A stretch of DNA of 64,000 bases from Egicoccus halophilus (GCF_004300825.1 NZ_CP036250.1:1550001-1614000), one strand, 5' to 3'; counted from the first letter of the stretch, positions 35,382 to 45,546 are shown. The notes: a model not told the origin generated them from the sequence alone. Numbers and translations are program-made.

Positions 35382-37910
35382 ATGTCCGCCCGCCCGCAAC
35401 CGTCGACCGACCTCCCCGTCGAGGCCGTCCTGCCTGCCGTCACGGACGGTCTCGCCGGAGCCGGTCGGGTCGTGCTCGAGGCTCCGCCGGGCGCCGGCAA
35501 GACCACCCGGGTGCCGCTCGCCCTGCTCGCGTCCGGGCTCGACGGGCGGTTGGTCCTGCTCGAACCCCGCCGGGTCGCGGCACGCGCCGCGGCGCGCCGG
35601 TTGGCCGAGGCGCTCGGCGAATCGGTGGGGGGCACCGTCGGACTCACGACCCGCGACGATCGGCGCACCTCGCGACGGACCCGCATCGAGGTCGTGACCG
35701 AGGGGGTGCTGCTGCGGCGGCTCCAGCGCGATCCCGCACTGGACGGCGTCGGCACGCTGTTCTTCGACGAGTTCCACGAACGCAACCTGGAATCGGACCT
35801 GGCGCTCGCCTTCGCGCTGGAGAGCCGCTCGGCGTTGCGCGACGACCTGCGGGTGCTGGTGGCGTCCGCGACGCTCGACGGCGGGCGCGTCGCCGCGCTG
35901 CTGGCCGGTCCGTCCGCCCCGGCGGGTGCCGTTCCGGTCGTGCGGGCATCGGGACGTCGCCACGCGGTCACGGTCGAGCACCGCGACCGGCCGGCGCCCG
36001 GCCGGTTGGCCGACGCGGTCGCCGACGCCGTGGCACGGGTGCTGGTCGAGGTGCCCGGTGACGTGCTGGTGTTCCTGCCCGGCGTGGCCGAGATCTCCCG
36101 CAGCGCCCGGGAACTCGGCCGTCGGGCGCTGCCGGCCACCGTCGACGTGCGCGCGCTGCACGGGCGTCTGCCCGCCGAGGAACAGGACCGTGCCCTGTCG
36201 CCCGCGGTCGCCGGCCGGCGCAAGGTCGTGCTCGCCACCGACGTGGCCGAGTCGAGCCTGACCATCGAGGGGGTGCGTGTCGTGGTCGACGCCGGTCTCG
36301 CACGGGAGCCCCGCTTCGATCCCCGGACCGGCATGACCGGCCTGGTGACGGTGCCCGCGTCGCGGGCGGCGGCCGAGCAACGTTCCGGACGTGCGGGTCG
36401 CACGGCCCCCGGGCACTGCGTCCGGCTGTGGCCGGCGACCGAGCACCCGAGCCGCGACGCGTTCCCGCGGCCGGCGATCCGCACCGACGACCTCACGGGC
36501 GCCGTCCTGGAGGTGGCCGCCTGGGGCGCGGCGGTGGAGGAGCTCGCCCTGCTCGACCAACCCGACCCGGCCGGCTGGTACCGGGCCCGCGAGACGCTGA
36601 CCGAACTCGGTGCGCTGGACGGCGAGGGGCGCATCACCCGTCACGGTCGTCGTCTCGCGGGCCTCCCGGTGCATCCGCGGATCGGGCAGCTCCTGGTCCG
36701 TGGGCGGGACCTCGGGCTCGGGTCCCTGGCCGTGGAGATCGCCGCCGTGCTCGGGGACCGCGACCCGGTGCGCGTCCGGCACCCGGCCTCGGTCGCCGAC
36801 CTCGGGGTCCGTCTCGCGGCGCTGCGCGGGACGCCCCTGCCGGGGGACGCCGCCGTACGGCCCGGCGCCCGGGCACGTCTCCGGCGCGAGGTCGGCCGGC
36901 TCGAACGTGCCTGTGAGGCACTGCCGGCGCCACGTGCGCCAGCGCCCGAGCTCGACGAGGACCGCTCGGTCGGGGTGCTGGTGGCGCTCGGCTGGCCTGA
37001 CCGGGTCGGGCAGGCCCGTGGCGGACGAGGGTCGTTCCTGCTCGCCAACGGTCGTGGGGCCCGTCTGCCGGACGCGGACGTACTGGCCGACGAGCCACTG
37101 CTCGCCGTCGCCGCCGTGGACCGGGGCGAGCGCGAGGCCCGCATCCACCTGGCCGCGCCGCTGGATCCCGAGGTGGCACGCGAGCTGCTCGAGGACGAGG
37201 TCACGGTCGTCGAGGAGGTCGCCTGGCGCGCCGGGGACGTGGTGACCGAGCGACGTGAGCAGTTCGGCGCGCTCGTGCTGCGCCGCTCGCCGCTGGCCGA
37301 CCCGGCACCGGACGCGGTGCTCGACGCGTTGCTCGACGGGCTGCGCGAGCAGGGACTCGGACTGCTCGGCTGGTCGGCGGCGGACCGGCAGCTGCAGGCA
37401 CGTGCCCAGCTGGTGCACCGGGAGCTCGGTGCTCCCTGGCCGGACGTCTCGGACGCCGCACTGACCGCGACCCTGGACACGAGCCTCGCCCCGTTCCTGC
37501 TCCGTGCCCGTCGCCGCGCCGACCTGCGGCGTGTGTCGGTCGCCGACGTCGTGCGCGCCCGACTGCCGGGCGGCGGCCGCGAACTCGATCGCCTGGCGCC
37601 GGAAGCGGTGGTGGTGCCCTCCGGGTCGCGCGTCCGGTTGGACTACACCGGTCTGCGACCGGTGCTGGCCGTGCGGCTCCAGGAGTTGTTCGGGGCGACG
37701 ACGACCCCGGCGGTCGTCGACGGTCGGGTGCCGGTGGTCCTGCACCTGCTGTCCCCGGCCCGTCGGCCCGTGCAGATCACCGACGACCTGGCCGGGTTCT
37801 GGGAGCGGGCCTATCCGCAGGTGCGTGCGGAGCTGCGCGGCCGCTACCCCAAGCACGCCTGGCCACAGGATCCCCGCACGGCCCGACCGCTGCGGGGAAC
37901 GCGTCGCTGA
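35382..37910 (+). CDS. hrpB: ATP-dependent RNA helicase HrpB
   Basis: 842 residues, the usual HrpB length. DEAH-type motifs in order: APPGAGKTTRVPLALL (Walker A, ~34), LEPRRVAARAAA, VVTEGVLLRRL, FFDEFHERNLESDLAL (motif II, ~128), VASATLDGGRVA, DVLVFLPGVAEI, LATDVAESSLTIEGV and QRSGRAGRTAPGHC. The C-terminal region (YPKHAWPQDP) is the HrpB-specific end. The role of HrpB in RNA metabolism is poorly known and it is usually dispensable. ATG at 35382 lacks a ribosome site; see the TAGCGT element upstream. It is divergent from the EAL gene and convergent with the LCP gene, whose stop is 9 bp away. Confidence 0.93.
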   Translation: MSARPQPSTDLPVEAVLPAVTDGLAGAGRVVLEAPPGAGKTTRVPLALLASGLDGRLVLLEPRRVAARAAARRLAEALGESVGGTVGLTTRDDRRTSRRTRIEVVTEGVLLRRLQRDPALDGVGTLFFDEFHERNLESDLALAFALESRSALRDDLRVLVASATLDGGRVAALLAGPSAPAGAVPVVRASGRRHAVTVEHRDRPAPGRLADAVADAVARVLVEVPGDVLVFLPGVAEISRSARELGRRALPATVDVRALHGRLPAEEQDRALSPAVAGRRKVVLATDVAESSLTIEGVRVVVDAGLAREPRFDPRTGMTGLVTVPASRAAAEQRSGRAGRTAPGHCVRLWPATEHPSRDAFPRPAIRTDDLTGAVLEVAAWGAAVEELALLDQPDPAGWYRARETLTELGALDGEGRITRHGRRLAGLPVHPRIGQLLVRGRDLGLGSLAVEIAAVLGDRDPVRVRHPASVADLGVRLAALRGTPLPGDAAVRPGARARLRREVGRLERACEALPAPRAPAPELDEDRSVGVLVALGWPDRVGQARGGRGSFLLANGRGARLPDADVLADEPLLAVAAVDRGEREARIHLAAPLDPEVARELLEDEVTVVEEVAWRAGDVVTERREQFGALVLRRSPLADPAPDAVLDALLDGLREQGLGLLGWSAADRQLQARAQLVHRELGAPWPDVSDAALTATLDTSLAPFLLRARRRADLRRVSVADVVRARLPGGGRELDRLAPEAVVVPSGSRVRLDYTGLRPVLAVRLQELFGATTTPAVVDGRVPVVLHLLSPARRPVQITDDLAGFWERAYPQVRAELRGRYPKHAWPQDPRTARPLRGTRR

Positions 37911-37924
37911 CCGGCGCCGTCAGC
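37906..37924. terminator. Short inverted repeat between hrpB and the LCP gene
   Basis: GCTGAC (37906-37911) and GTCAGC (37919-37924) around a GGCGCC core; it spans both stop codons. Weak terminator candidate for both strands. Confidence 0.3.
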
Positions 37925-39188
37925 CGGCCGTCGCCGCGTCCCGCCCCAGTACCAGCGTGATGTGCTCGACCTCACCGGACTCCTCGGTGCGCGCGCCGCC
38001 GGGTACCTCGTTGGCGACCAGCGCCGCGCCGGACCCCTGGCCGGGTGGGTAGCGCACCACCGAGGTGTCGGTCACCTCGGCGTTGCCCACGCCGACCACC
38101 TCGTAGCCACGTGACTCGAGCAGTTGCCCGACCTGGCCGGCCAACCCGGTCACGCCCGCGCCGTTGAGGACGCGGACCGCGACCTCGCCGGGGACGATGC
38201 CCGCCTCGCCTGCGCTGCCGTCGAACACGCTGCCGTCGCGGAAGCTGGCGAACAGGGTCTCGGCTTCGGCGCGACGCACGTAGAGCACGTCCGCGCCGCC
38301 CGACGTACGGCCGGGGTCGGCCGGCACGACCGAGGTCGTGGCGCTGCCGTCGGCCAGTGCCCGCCCGCCCCAGGCCAGGCGGGCGAGCGGCAGCAGGCCC
38401 AGCCGCCGGTCCGCGGCGACCGCGTCACCGGCCTCGTTGGACAGCGCGATCACCCGACCGGGGTGCAGCAGGGTGGCCGGGTCGGCGATACGTCCCGCCA
38501 GCGCCCGCAGGAACGTCTGCTGGCGCCCGATGCGGCCGAAGTCGTCGTCGATCTTGCGCACCCGGACGTAGCCGAGCGCGTCGCGACCGTCGAGGGTCTG
38601 ACAGCCCGCCGGCAGGTCGATGCCGGCGTCGCGGTCGTCGATCGGCTCCTCGAGGCACAACTCCACCCCGCCGACGGCGTCCACGACGTCGCGGAACCCA
38701 CCGAAGGTGACCTCGAGGTAGTGGTGGACGGGGATGCCCGACAGCTCGCGCACGGTCTGGACCAGGCAGCTCGGTCCGTCGATCTGCACGGCGGCGTTGA
38801 TCCGACCTTCCGAGCCGTCGCAGCGGCGCACCAGCAGGTCCCGGGGGAAGGCGAGCAGCGCGGCGTCCCGTCCGCGGACGCTCAACAGGAAGATCGTGTC
38901 GGTGCGCTCGCCCTCGGCGCTGCCGGTGGACAGTTCGCGGCGTTCCTCGGGGCTCAACGACTCGCGGCTGTCGGAACCGACCACGAGCACGTGCATCGGG
39001 GAGCCACTGCGCGCCAGGCCGTCGACGTCGAGCTTGGGGATGCGGGTGGTGACCCAGGCGGCGAGCAGTGCCACCGCCAGCAGCACGAGCAGCAGCAGGC
39101 CCGCCAGCACGCGCACGGCCGTCGGCCGTCGTCGGCGTCCGCCGCCGCGCACACGAGGCCCCCAGTCCTGGTCGACGTCGGTGCTCAC
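37920..39188 (-). CDS. LytR-CpsA-Psr (LCP) family protein with LytR_C domain
   Basis: 422 residues. A cytoplasmic Arg-rich start and one membrane segment (~26-48, VLAGLLLLVLLAVALLAAWV) are followed by the extracellular LCP domain: PMHVLVVGSDSRESL, ERTDTIFLLSV, AFPRDLLVR, GRINAAVQIDGPSCLV, YLEVTFGGFRDVVDAVGGVE and YVRVRKIDDDFGRIGRQQ, with the Arg/Asp residues that bind the polyprenyl pyrophosphate. A C-terminal LytR_C domain follows (VRVLNGAGVTGLAGQVGQLL). LCP enzymes attach glycopolymers to peptidoglycan. GTG at 39188 has AGGAG five bases upstream. Confidence 0.92.
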   Translation of the reverse strand: MSTDVDQDWGPRVRGGGRRRRPTAVRVLAGLLLLVLLAVALLAAWVTTRIPKLDVDGLARSGSPMHVLVVGSDSRESLSPEERRELSTGSAEGERTDTIFLLSVRGRDAALLAFPRDLLVRRCDGSEGRINAAVQIDGPSCLVQTVRELSGIPVHHYLEVTFGGFRDVVDAVGGVELCLEEPIDDRDAGIDLPAGCQTLDGRDALGYVRVRKIDDDFGRIGRQQTFLRALAGRIADPATLLHPGRVIALSNEAGDAVAADRRLGLLPLARLAWGGRALADGSATTSVVPADPGRTSGGADVLYVRRAEAETLFASFRDGSVFDGSAGEAGIVPGEVAVRVLNGAGVTGLAGQVGQLLESRGYEVVGVGNAEVTDTSVVRYPPGQGSGAALVANEVPGGARTEESGEVEHITLVLGRDAATAG

Positions 39189-39290
39189 GGATGCTCCTGG
39201 AGGGTGCCGCTGGGCGGGCGGAGTGTGGCACGTCGGGCACCGGTCCCTGTACACGCGCGGGGAAAGCGGCCCCCCGGCGGCCCGGCCGGT

Positions 39291-39968
39291 CTAGCCCGTG
39301 ACGAGCGTGTCCGGCAGGTGGCCGACGTCGCTGAAGCGTTGCAGGCTGAAGACGTGTCCGCTGGCGATCCGGGTCGTGCGCAGCAGCGTCACCGAGGCGT
39401 GGTCGGAGGCGAAGCGTTCCCACTCCCAGGGCTCGGGTGCCAGCCCCAACAGGTGGCCGAGGACGACACTGTTGGTGCCGGCGTGGGCGACGACGACCAC
39501 CCGTGGGCGGTGCTCGGGCAGCTGCCAGAACCCATGGTCGTCGCGCTGCAGGCCGAGCCCGGCCAGCTCCTGCTCGAGGCCGGCGGTCACCCGTGCGTGG
39601 AAGTCCCGGAAGCTCTCACCGTCGGGGATGCCGTTCCACCAGTCCTCGCGGCCACGCACGCGTGCCTCACGGAAGACCCGCTCGACCTCCTCCTGCGGGG
39701 TGCCCTCCCAGGCCGCCGGCATCCGGATCTCGTGCAGCCACTCCCGTTCCTCGGCCGCGACGTCGGGCACCAGCGCGCGCAACGGCGCGGCCGTCTCGCG
39801 CGCGCGGGTGGCGGTGGAGACCAGCAACCGGTCGAAGGTGCCGGCGGCGAGCCGCTCGGCGACACGGCGCGCCTGCTCGTGCCCGCGGGGTGTCAGACCC
39901 GGGTCGACCCGGGCGGTGCGGTCGCGGGACCACTCGGGCTGCGCGTGTCGGACGAGGAGGAGTTCCAT
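39291..39968 (-). CDS. Histidine phosphatase family protein (phosphoglycerate mutase-like)
   Basis: 225 residues. The phosphohistidine motif LLLVRHAQPEW is at residues 3-13, followed by GLTPRGHEQARRVAERL, LLVSTATRARETA and the second catalytic block VVVVAHAGTNSVVLGHLL; a Glu in EWLHEIRMPA acts as acid/base. Family members are phosphatases or mutases; no specific substrate can be named. ATG at 39968 is the only reasonable start. It is divergent from the histidine kinase gene, whose -10-like CATACT element lies at about 40045. Confidence 0.9.
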   Translation of the reverse strand: MELLLVRHAQPEWSRDRTARVDPGLTPRGHEQARRVAERLAAGTFDRLLVSTATRARETAAPLRALVPDVAAEEREWLHEIRMPAAWEGTPQEEVERVFREARVRGREDWWNGIPDGESFRDFHARVTAGLEQELAGLGLQRDDHGFWQLPEHRPRVVVVAHAGTNSVVLGHLLGLAPEPWEWERFASDHASVTLLRTTRIASGHVFSLQRFSDVGHLPDTLVTG

Positions 39969-40075
39969 GCCGCAACGCTATCCGACCCGGGCGACGCGCC
40001 GACCGGGTGCACGGGCCGCTGCGTGCGTCCCCGGCCCGGCCGGGCATACTGCTCCGCGACCCGGAAAGGTCGACC

Positions 40076-42058
40076 CTGCATCCGCCGCGTATCCCCGAGG
40101 ACGAGGCCGCGAGGCTCGCGGCCCTCGACGCGTTGGCCCTGGTCGGCACGGATGCGGAGGAGCGGTTCGACCGCATCACCCGCACGGTCGGCCGGTTGCT
40201 CGGCATGCCGATCGCGATGGTGAACCTGGTCACCGCCGAGGCCCAGTGGGCCAAGTCGGCCGTCGGCATGGACCAGGGCGCCACGGTGGAACGCGAGCGA
40301 TCCTTCTGCGCGCACGTGGTCGGTGACGGCCGCCCGGTACTGGTCGAGGAGGCACTCGACGACCCGCGGTTCGTGGACAACCCGATGGTCACCACGGACC
40401 CACGACTGCGCGCCTACTTCGGCATGCCGGTGCGCGGGCCCGGGGGGCACGTGCTGGGGTCGCTGTGCGTCGCCGACGTCGCGCCGCGTGCGTTGGAGGC
40501 GGACCAGCTCAGCCTGCTCGCCGACCTCGCCGGTTGGGTCGAGGCCGAGCTCGACCGCACGCAGTTGGCCGCCGTGACGCTGCAGGAACGCCGCCTGCGG
40601 CAACGGTTGGAGGCCATCACGGGGGCCATGGGCGACGGCATTCTGGTGTTCGACCGCGCGGGCCGGATCGAGGCCTCCAACGCGGCCGCGAGCCGACTGC
40701 TCGGACGTCCGTCGGAGGTGCTGCACGGCGCGGCCGTTCCCGATCTGCTGCCCCCCACGGGCACCTCGCGGGCGGCGCTGGAGGAGCTGCTGGGTGCCGG
40801 CAGGCTGCGGACACCGCTGCGCGCGGAGATCGAGGTGGCGCGGCCCGACGGCGCCGCCGTCCCCCTCGAGGTGACCGTCGCGAGCGCCAACGGCACCGAC
40901 ACCTACGTCGTGGTCGGCCGTGACGTCACCGACCGACGTCGCCACGACGCGGCCCTGCAGAACCTGCGGCAGCTGTACGCGTCCATCCTCGACGCCGCCG
41001 CGGACGCGATCGTCGGCCTCGACCGCGACGGTCGTATCCAGTACGCCAACCCGGCGGCGCACCGGCTGTTCGTCGTGCCCGAGGGGGAGCTGCTGGGCGA
41101 GGACCTGCACACCCGGTTCCATCACCACCGCGACGACGGGTCGCCGTATCCCTGGCAGGAGTGTCCGAGCCGACAGACCCTGGTGACGGGGCGTCCCTGC
41201 GAGAGTCTCGAGGAGCGCTACCACCGCGCCGACGGCACCACGTTCTCCGCCGAGTACGTCTCGACCCCGTTGGTCGCCGACGGCGTCGTCAGCGGAGCGG
41301 TGCTGATGATCCGGGACGTGGAGGAACGTCGGACCGTCGAGCGGCTCAAGGACGAGTTCGTCGCCACGGTCAGCCACGAGCTGCGCACCCCGTTGACCTC
41401 GATCAAGGGCACGCTGGCGCTGGTGCTGGGCGGCGTCACCGGCGTGCTGCCCGCCGACGTCCGCAGCCTGCTCGAGGTCACCCACAGCAGCACGGAACGG
41501 CTGATCCGTCTCGTCAACGACATCCTCGACCTCGAGCGGATGGTCGGCGGCCACCTCGACCTGCGACGCGAGCCCTCCGACGCGCGCGAGCTCACGGTCG
41601 CGGCGCTCGACAACGTCGGTGGGCTCGCCGACGAGGCCGGGGTGACCATCGCGACCGCCGTGGAGCCGGTTCCGGTGTTCGTGGACGTCGACCGGATGGT
41701 GCAGGTACTGACGAACCTGCTCGGGAACGCGATCAAGTTCTCGCCGACGGGCGGCACCGTGCGGGTCTCGTGTCGGACGGCACCCGAGGGGCTGGTCCTC
41801 ACCGTGGCGGACGAGGGACCGGGGATCGCGCTCGACGCCCAGCAGCGCATCTTCGAGCGGTTCGGTCAGGCCGACGGCTCCGACCGTCGGGAGAAGGAAG
41901 GCACCGGTCTCGGGCTCCCGATCGCGCGTGGGCTGGTCGAACAGCACGGCGGCCGGCTCGAGGTGGAGTCCGAGGGCGGCTCCGGCAGCCGCTTCCACCT
42001 GACACTGCCGGCCCTGCCCACCGGCAGCGAGGCCGCGGACAGCGAGGTCCACAGGTGA
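40076..42058 (+). CDS. Soluble sensor histidine kinase, GAF-PAS-PAS-HisKA-HATPase
   Basis: About 660 residues, no membrane segment. A GAF domain (~8-165, FDRITRTVGRLLGMPIAMVN; RERSFCAHVV) precedes two PAS domains (~175-290, ~297-420), then HisKA with His434 in SHELRTPLTSIKG and an ATPase domain with NLLGNAIKFSPTGG, DEGPGI and EGTGLGLPIARGLVEQHGG. Start: the nearest ordinary codons, GTG 40007 and TTG 40133, lack ribosome sites, and the latter would cut the conserved EDEAARLAALDAL. A CTG at 40076 has GGAAAGG six bases upstream; I use it. The stop overlaps the response regulator start by 4 bp. Confidence 0.9.
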   Translation: MHPPRIPEDEAARLAALDALALVGTDAEERFDRITRTVGRLLGMPIAMVNLVTAEAQWAKSAVGMDQGATVERERSFCAHVVGDGRPVLVEEALDDPRFVDNPMVTTDPRLRAYFGMPVRGPGGHVLGSLCVADVAPRALEADQLSLLADLAGWVEAELDRTQLAAVTLQERRLRQRLEAITGAMGDGILVFDRAGRIEASNAAASRLLGRPSEVLHGAAVPDLLPPTGTSRAALEELLGAGRLRTPLRAEIEVARPDGAAVPLEVTVASANGTDTYVVVGRDVTDRRRHDAALQNLRQLYASILDAAADAIVGLDRDGRIQYANPAAHRLFVVPEGELLGEDLHTRFHHHRDDGSPYPWQECPSRQTLVTGRPCESLEERYHRADGTTFSAEYVSTPLVADGVVSGAVLMIRDVEERRTVERLKDEFVATVSHELRTPLTSIKGTLALVLGGVTGVLPADVRSLLEVTHSSTERLIRLVNDILDLERMVGGHLDLRREPSDARELTVAALDNVGGLADEAGVTIATAVEPVPVFVDVDRMVQVLTNLLGNAIKFSPTGGTVRVSCRTAPEGLVLTVADEGPGIALDAQQRIFERFGQADGSDRREKEGTGLGLPIARGLVEQHGGRLEVESEGGSGSRFHLTLPALPTGSEAADSEVHR

Positions 42059-42435
42059 CACCACACGTCCTGATCGTCGACGACGAGGACGCCATCCGGA
42101 TGGTGGCGCGTCTGGGACTCGAACGGGTCGCCGGCTGGTCGGTCACCGAGGCGGGCAGTGCGGTCGAGGCGGCCGCCGCCGTCGGGACCGTGCGGCCCGA
42201 CGTCGTGCTGCTCGACGTGATGATGCCGGTCGAGGATGGCCCGCAGACCCTCGAGCGGCTGCGGGCGCTGCCCGGCGGCGCGGACCTGCGCGTGCTGTTC
42301 CTCACGGCGAAGGCCCAGCGCAGCGAGATCGAGCGGCTCCGGGCGTTGGGGGTCGACGGCGTCATCAGCAAGCCGTTCGACCCCATGACGCTGGCCGGTG
42401 ACATCGCCGGGCTCCTGGGCTGGGACCGGCCGTGA
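42055..42435 (+). CDS. Single-domain response regulator (CheY-like)
   Basis: 126 residues, receiver domain only. The acidic pair is VDDEDA (9-12), the phosphorylation site Asp54 lies in VLLDVMMPVEDG, Thr in LFLTAKAQ and Lys in VISKPFDP complete the site. With no output domain it works through a partner or as an intermediate in a phosphorelay. GTG at 42055 overlaps the kinase stop (GTGA) and its own stop overlaps the HPt start (GTGA), so the three proteins are made together. Confidence 0.93.
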   Translation: MTPHVLIVDDEDAIRMVARLGLERVAGWSVTEAGSAVEAAAAVGTVRPDVVLLDVMMPVEDGPQTLERLRALPGGADLRVLFLTAKAQRSEIERLRALGVDGVISKPFDPMTLAGDIAGLLGWDRP

Positions 42436-42761
42436 GCGGGGACCCGATGACCGCGGCGATCGCGGCCCTGTGGCAGCAGGTGGCGCCGGAGCAGATCGCC
42501 ACGGCCCGAGCGCTCGAGTCGGCAGCCGTCCGCGTCCTCGACGCGCCCGCCGATGCCGAGGCCTGGGCCGAGGTGCGCGCACGCTCGCACCGGCTGGCGG
42601 GCACGCTGGGCACCTTCGGGCAGGTCGAGGCGGGGGACCTGGCCATCCGGCTCGAGCAGCGGGTGGAGGGGACCACCGACCCGGACGCGGCCCTGCGTGC
42701 GCAGGTCGCGTCGCTGGCCCGCGACCTGCGCCGGGTCCTGGAGGCATCCGTGGCCACGTGA
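42432..42761 (+). CDS. Histidine phosphotransfer (HPt) domain protein
   Basis: 109 residues, all helical. The HPt motif is ARSHRLAGTLGTFG with His53 as the phosphate carrier, followed by GDLAIRLEQRVEG. It would accept phosphate from the single-domain regulator and pass it to another receiver not encoded here, or act as a phosphate sink. GTG at 42432 overlaps the response regulator stop. An alternative ATG at 42447 is in frame but less well placed. Confidence 0.88.
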   Translation: MSGDPMTAAIAALWQQVAPEQIATARALESAAVRVLDAPADAEAWAEVRARSHRLAGTLGTFGQVEAGDLAIRLEQRVEGTTDPDAALRAQVASLARDLRRVLEASVAT

Positions 42762-42781
42762 GCTCGCCGCGCGGCGCGAGC
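42762..42781. terminator. Hairpin after the phosphorelay operon
   Basis: GCTCG...CGAGC with an inner CCGC/GCGG pairing directly after the HPt stop, before the convergent ferrochelatase gene ends at 42844. No T-run. Confidence 0.4.
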
Positions 42782-42843
42782 GTCGCTCCGGTGCCCGCCG
42801 TCCTGCCTCGTGCTCGGCGGCGCCGTTCGTGCCGCGGCGGGAG

Positions 42844-43920
42844 TCAGGCCCCCGGGCGGTCGGCGCCGGGACGCGGTCGGGATGCGGCCTGGGCGACCGT
42901 CGGCCTGGCCTCCTGGCCGGGCGTGAAGCAGCAGTCGACCGGGCACACGTCCCAGTTCGGTCCGCGGGTGCCCAGCGCCGCCACCGGCCCTCCGGCGACC
43001 CGTTCCAGGACCAGGTCGCGGATGCCGCGCACGAACCGGTCGTCGGTGCCCACGGTCGCGGCGCGCGCGAACGCCAGCCCCAGCCGCCCGGCGGTGGCTG
43101 CGGCCTCGACGTCGAGGTCGTAGATGACCTCCATGTGGTCCGAGATGAACCCGATGGGTACGACCACGACCGCCCGCGTGCCCTGTCCGGCGAGCTGCTC
43201 GAGGTGGTCGTTGACGTCGGGTTCGAGCCATGGCACGAACGCGGGACCCGAGCGCGAGTTGTAGACCAGCTGCCACGGACGGCCCGGGAACGCCTCCGCG
43301 ACCAGCCGACAGGTCTCGTAGTGCTGCACCTCGTAGTCGCTGTGGCGCGACATGGTGGTGGGGATGGAGTGCGTGGTGAACACCAACGCGGCGTCGTCGC
43401 GGACGTCCTCGGGCAGCTGCCCCAGGGCGTCCCGGATGATCGAGACCTGCGGCTCGACGAATCCCGGGTGGTTGTAGTAGACGCGGATCTTGTCCAGTTC
43501 GGGGGCGCCGTCGCCGACCTCGGCACGCGCGGCGGCGAGGTTCTCGCGGTACTGCCGGCAGCCCGAGTACGACGAGTAGGCGCTCGTGACGAAGCACAAC
43601 GCCCGGCGCACGCCGTCGTCACGCATCTCGCGCAGGGTGTCGGCGAGCAGCGGATGCCAGTTCCGGTTGCCCCAGTAGACCGGCAGGTCCGGGCCCTCGG
43701 TGGCGATCAACGTCTCCAGCGCCGCCTTCAGGGCCCGGTTCTGGTCGTTGATGGGGGAGCGGCCGCCGAACTGGAAGTAGTGCTGGCTGACCTCCTCGAG
43801 CCGTTCGCGGGGGATGCCGCGACCGGCGGTGACCCGTTCCATGAACGGGATCACGTCGGCCTCCTGCTCGGGGCCTCCGAAGGACACCAGCAGGATCGCG
43901 TCGTAGTCGGTCGTCGTCAT
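42844..43920 (-). CDS. hemH: Ferrochelatase (coproporphyrin-type, Fe-S containing)
   Basis: 358 residues. [45 protein letters not shown] and the catalytic His184 in [10 protein letters not shown] plus Glu264 in [11 protein letters not shown] identify ferrochelatase. The C-terminal CPVDCC (Cys326, 330, 331) with Cys121 in SYSGCRQY matches the [2Fe-2S] cluster ligands of actinobacterial enzymes, which insert iron into coproporphyrin III in the coproporphyrin-dependent haem route. ATG at 43920 overlaps the stop of the upstream membrane protein (ATGA). No other haem genes lie nearby. Confidence 0.93.
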   Translation of the reverse strand: MTTTDYDAILLVSFGGPEQEADVIPFMERVTAGRGIPRERLEEVSQHYFQFGGRSPINDQNRALKAALETLIATEGPDLPVYWGNRNWHPLLADTLREMRDDGVRRALCFVTSAYSSYSGCRQYRENLAAARAEVGDGAPELDKIRVYYNHPGFVEPQVSIIRDALGQLPEDVRDDAALVFTTHSIPTTMSRHSDYEVQHYETCRLVAEAFPGRPWQLVYNSRSGPAFVPWLEPDVNDHLEQLAGQGTRAVVVVPIGFISDHMEVIYDLDVEAAATAGRLGLAFARAATVGTDDRFVRGIRDLVLERVAGGPVAALGTRGPNWDVCPVDCCFTPGQEARPTVAQAASRPRPGADRPGA

Positions 43921-44459
43921 CGGTTCGAGTCCCTGTCGTCGCGGCGAACGTGGTGGGCGTCGGTCTGGACGTCGTCGGCGGCGGGGTCGTCGCCGACGGC
44001 GCTGCCGGTCGCGGGCCGGCCGTCCGCGATGGTGCCGGGCTCGACGCCCCAGGCGCCTTCGATGCGGCCGACCCGGTCGGCTGTCGGACGGCTCACGGCC
44101 AGGCCGGCGAGTGCGGCCACCGCGCCAGGGGCCACCACCCAGGCGGGTCCGAGCACGTACGCCGCGGCGACCGAGAGCAGCAGCGGGAACAGCAGGACGG
44201 CGAACTGGAGCCAGGCCTGCATGCGCAGCAGGGCCGCCGCCGCGCCGGGTTCCGGCCGCTGCGCCAGCAGCGAGCGCTCGGCGCCGACGACCCCGCCGAC
44301 GGCCGCGATCCCCGTCAGCCCGACCAGCAGCACCGGCAGCGCCGGCGGGAGCGTCGATTCCGGCGCCGCGGTGACGTACACGACGGCGGCGAGCAGGACG
44401 ACGCCGACGGCCGTGATGGTCCAGGTCCTGCGGAGCGGGGAGAGCACGTCGACGGGCAC
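43917..44459 (-). CDS. Four-TM membrane protein upstream of hemH
   Basis: 180 residues with four membrane segments ([77 protein letters not shown]) and a polar Asp/Arg/His tail. No family recognised. GTG at 44459 has GAGG five bases upstream; two nearby GTGs are in frame. The 4-bp overlap with hemH suggests a linked role, possibly haem or porphyrin handling, but no motif supports that directly. Confidence 0.7.
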   Translation of the reverse strand: MPVDVLSPLRRTWTITAVGVVLLAAVVYVTAAPESTLPPALPVLLVGLTGIAAVGGVVGAERSLLAQRPEPGAAAALLRMQAWLQFAVLLFPLLLSVAAAYVLGPAWVVAPGAVAALAGLAVSRPTADRVGRIEGAWGVEPGTIADGRPATGSAVGDDPAADDVQTDAHHVRRDDRDSNR

Positions 44460-44506
44460 GGGCACCTCGCGGACTGGCGGACTGGCGGACTGGCGGGACG
44501 ACGATG

Positions 44507-45439
44507 CTAGGTCTTGAGCCGCTCGAGCTGTTCCACGGGGCCGGGTGCGCGCCGCTGGGCCAGCCAGATCCCGAGGACGATGGCGACGCCGCCGGCCAGC
44601 GCCGGTGCGCCGAGCCGCTCGCCGAGGAACAGCGCGCCGGCGACCACCGCCACCAGCGGGATCAGGTAGGTGGTCAGCGTGGTGTTGGTCGCGCCGACCC
44701 GCGCGATCAGCAGGTAGAAGACGAGGTAGGCCAGGCCCGTTCCGAACACGCCGAGGGCGGCCACGGCGCCCAGGACGTCCGCCCGCAACGCCGCACGGGT
44801 GGGGACGCCCTCGATCACCAGCGCCATCGGCAGGGCGGCCAGGAAGGCGGTCAGGACCTGGCCCGTGGCGATCATCAGGGGGGCGGCGGTCCCGGAGACG
44901 TAGCGCTTGGCGTACACCGCGCCGCCCGCGTAGAGCACCGTCGCCGCCACGACGGTGACCACGGCGAGGACCCGGCCACGGTCGCCGAGGTCCGGCGCCA
45001 CGATGATGCCGACACCGGCGAGGGCCATCGCGAGCCCGGCGATCCGCGCGGCGGTGACCCGCTCCATGCGCAGCGACGCGGCCACGAGGAAGGTGCTGCT
45101 CGGTACCAGCGCCATCAGCAGCGCGGCCAGGCCGGAGGGGATGGCGCGTTGGGCCGCGGCGACCGCCGTCCATGGGACCGCGTTGGAGAGCACCCCGAGC
45201 ACGGCCACGTGCCCCCACCACCGCCACGACCGCGGCGTGCGCTGCCGGCGGAACGCGACGGCGACGAGCAGCACGGTCGCACCGATGAACGTGCGTCCGG
45301 CGACGATCGACACCGGACCCAGACCGCGCAGGCCGAGCTCGATGAACAGGAACGACAGACCCCACATGCTGCCCAGGGTGAGCAGCAGGGCGGTGTCCGC
45401 AGGGGTGAAGGTGGCGCTACCGCGGGCGGGAGCATGCAA
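44507..45439 (-). CDS. EamA/DMT-family transporter
   Basis: 310 residues, ten membrane segments in two EamA repeats: [60 protein letters not shown] and [39 protein letters not shown]. These are drug/metabolite exporters of unknown substrate. TTG at 45439 is the start; no strong ribosome site. A TAGCGT -10-like element is at 45482-45477. Neighbouring gene on the same strand is the four-TM protein 47 bp downstream. Confidence 0.9.
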   Translation of the reverse strand: MHAPARGSATFTPADTALLLTLGSMWGLSFLFIELGLRGLGPVSIVAGRTFIGATVLLVAVAFRRQRTPRSWRWWGHVAVLGVLSNAVPWTAVAAAQRAIPSGLAALLMALVPSSTFLVAASLRMERVTAARIAGLAMALAGVGIIVAPDLGDRGRVLAVVTVVAATVLYAGGAVYAKRYVSGTAAPLMIATGQVLTAFLAALPMALVIEGVPTRAALRADVLGAVAALGVFGTGLAYLVFYLLIARVGATNTTLTTYLIPLVAVVAGALFLGERLGAPALAGGVAIVLGIWLAQRRAPGPVEQLERLKT

Positions 45440-45546
45440 CGGGCAGGGCCTGGGACTCGGCGACGCGGACCGGCCGACGCTACCGCACTCGGAGGACCAC
45501 CCGGGTCCGCATAGGCTCGTGGCGTCGTCGAGCGTCGAGGAGTTGC

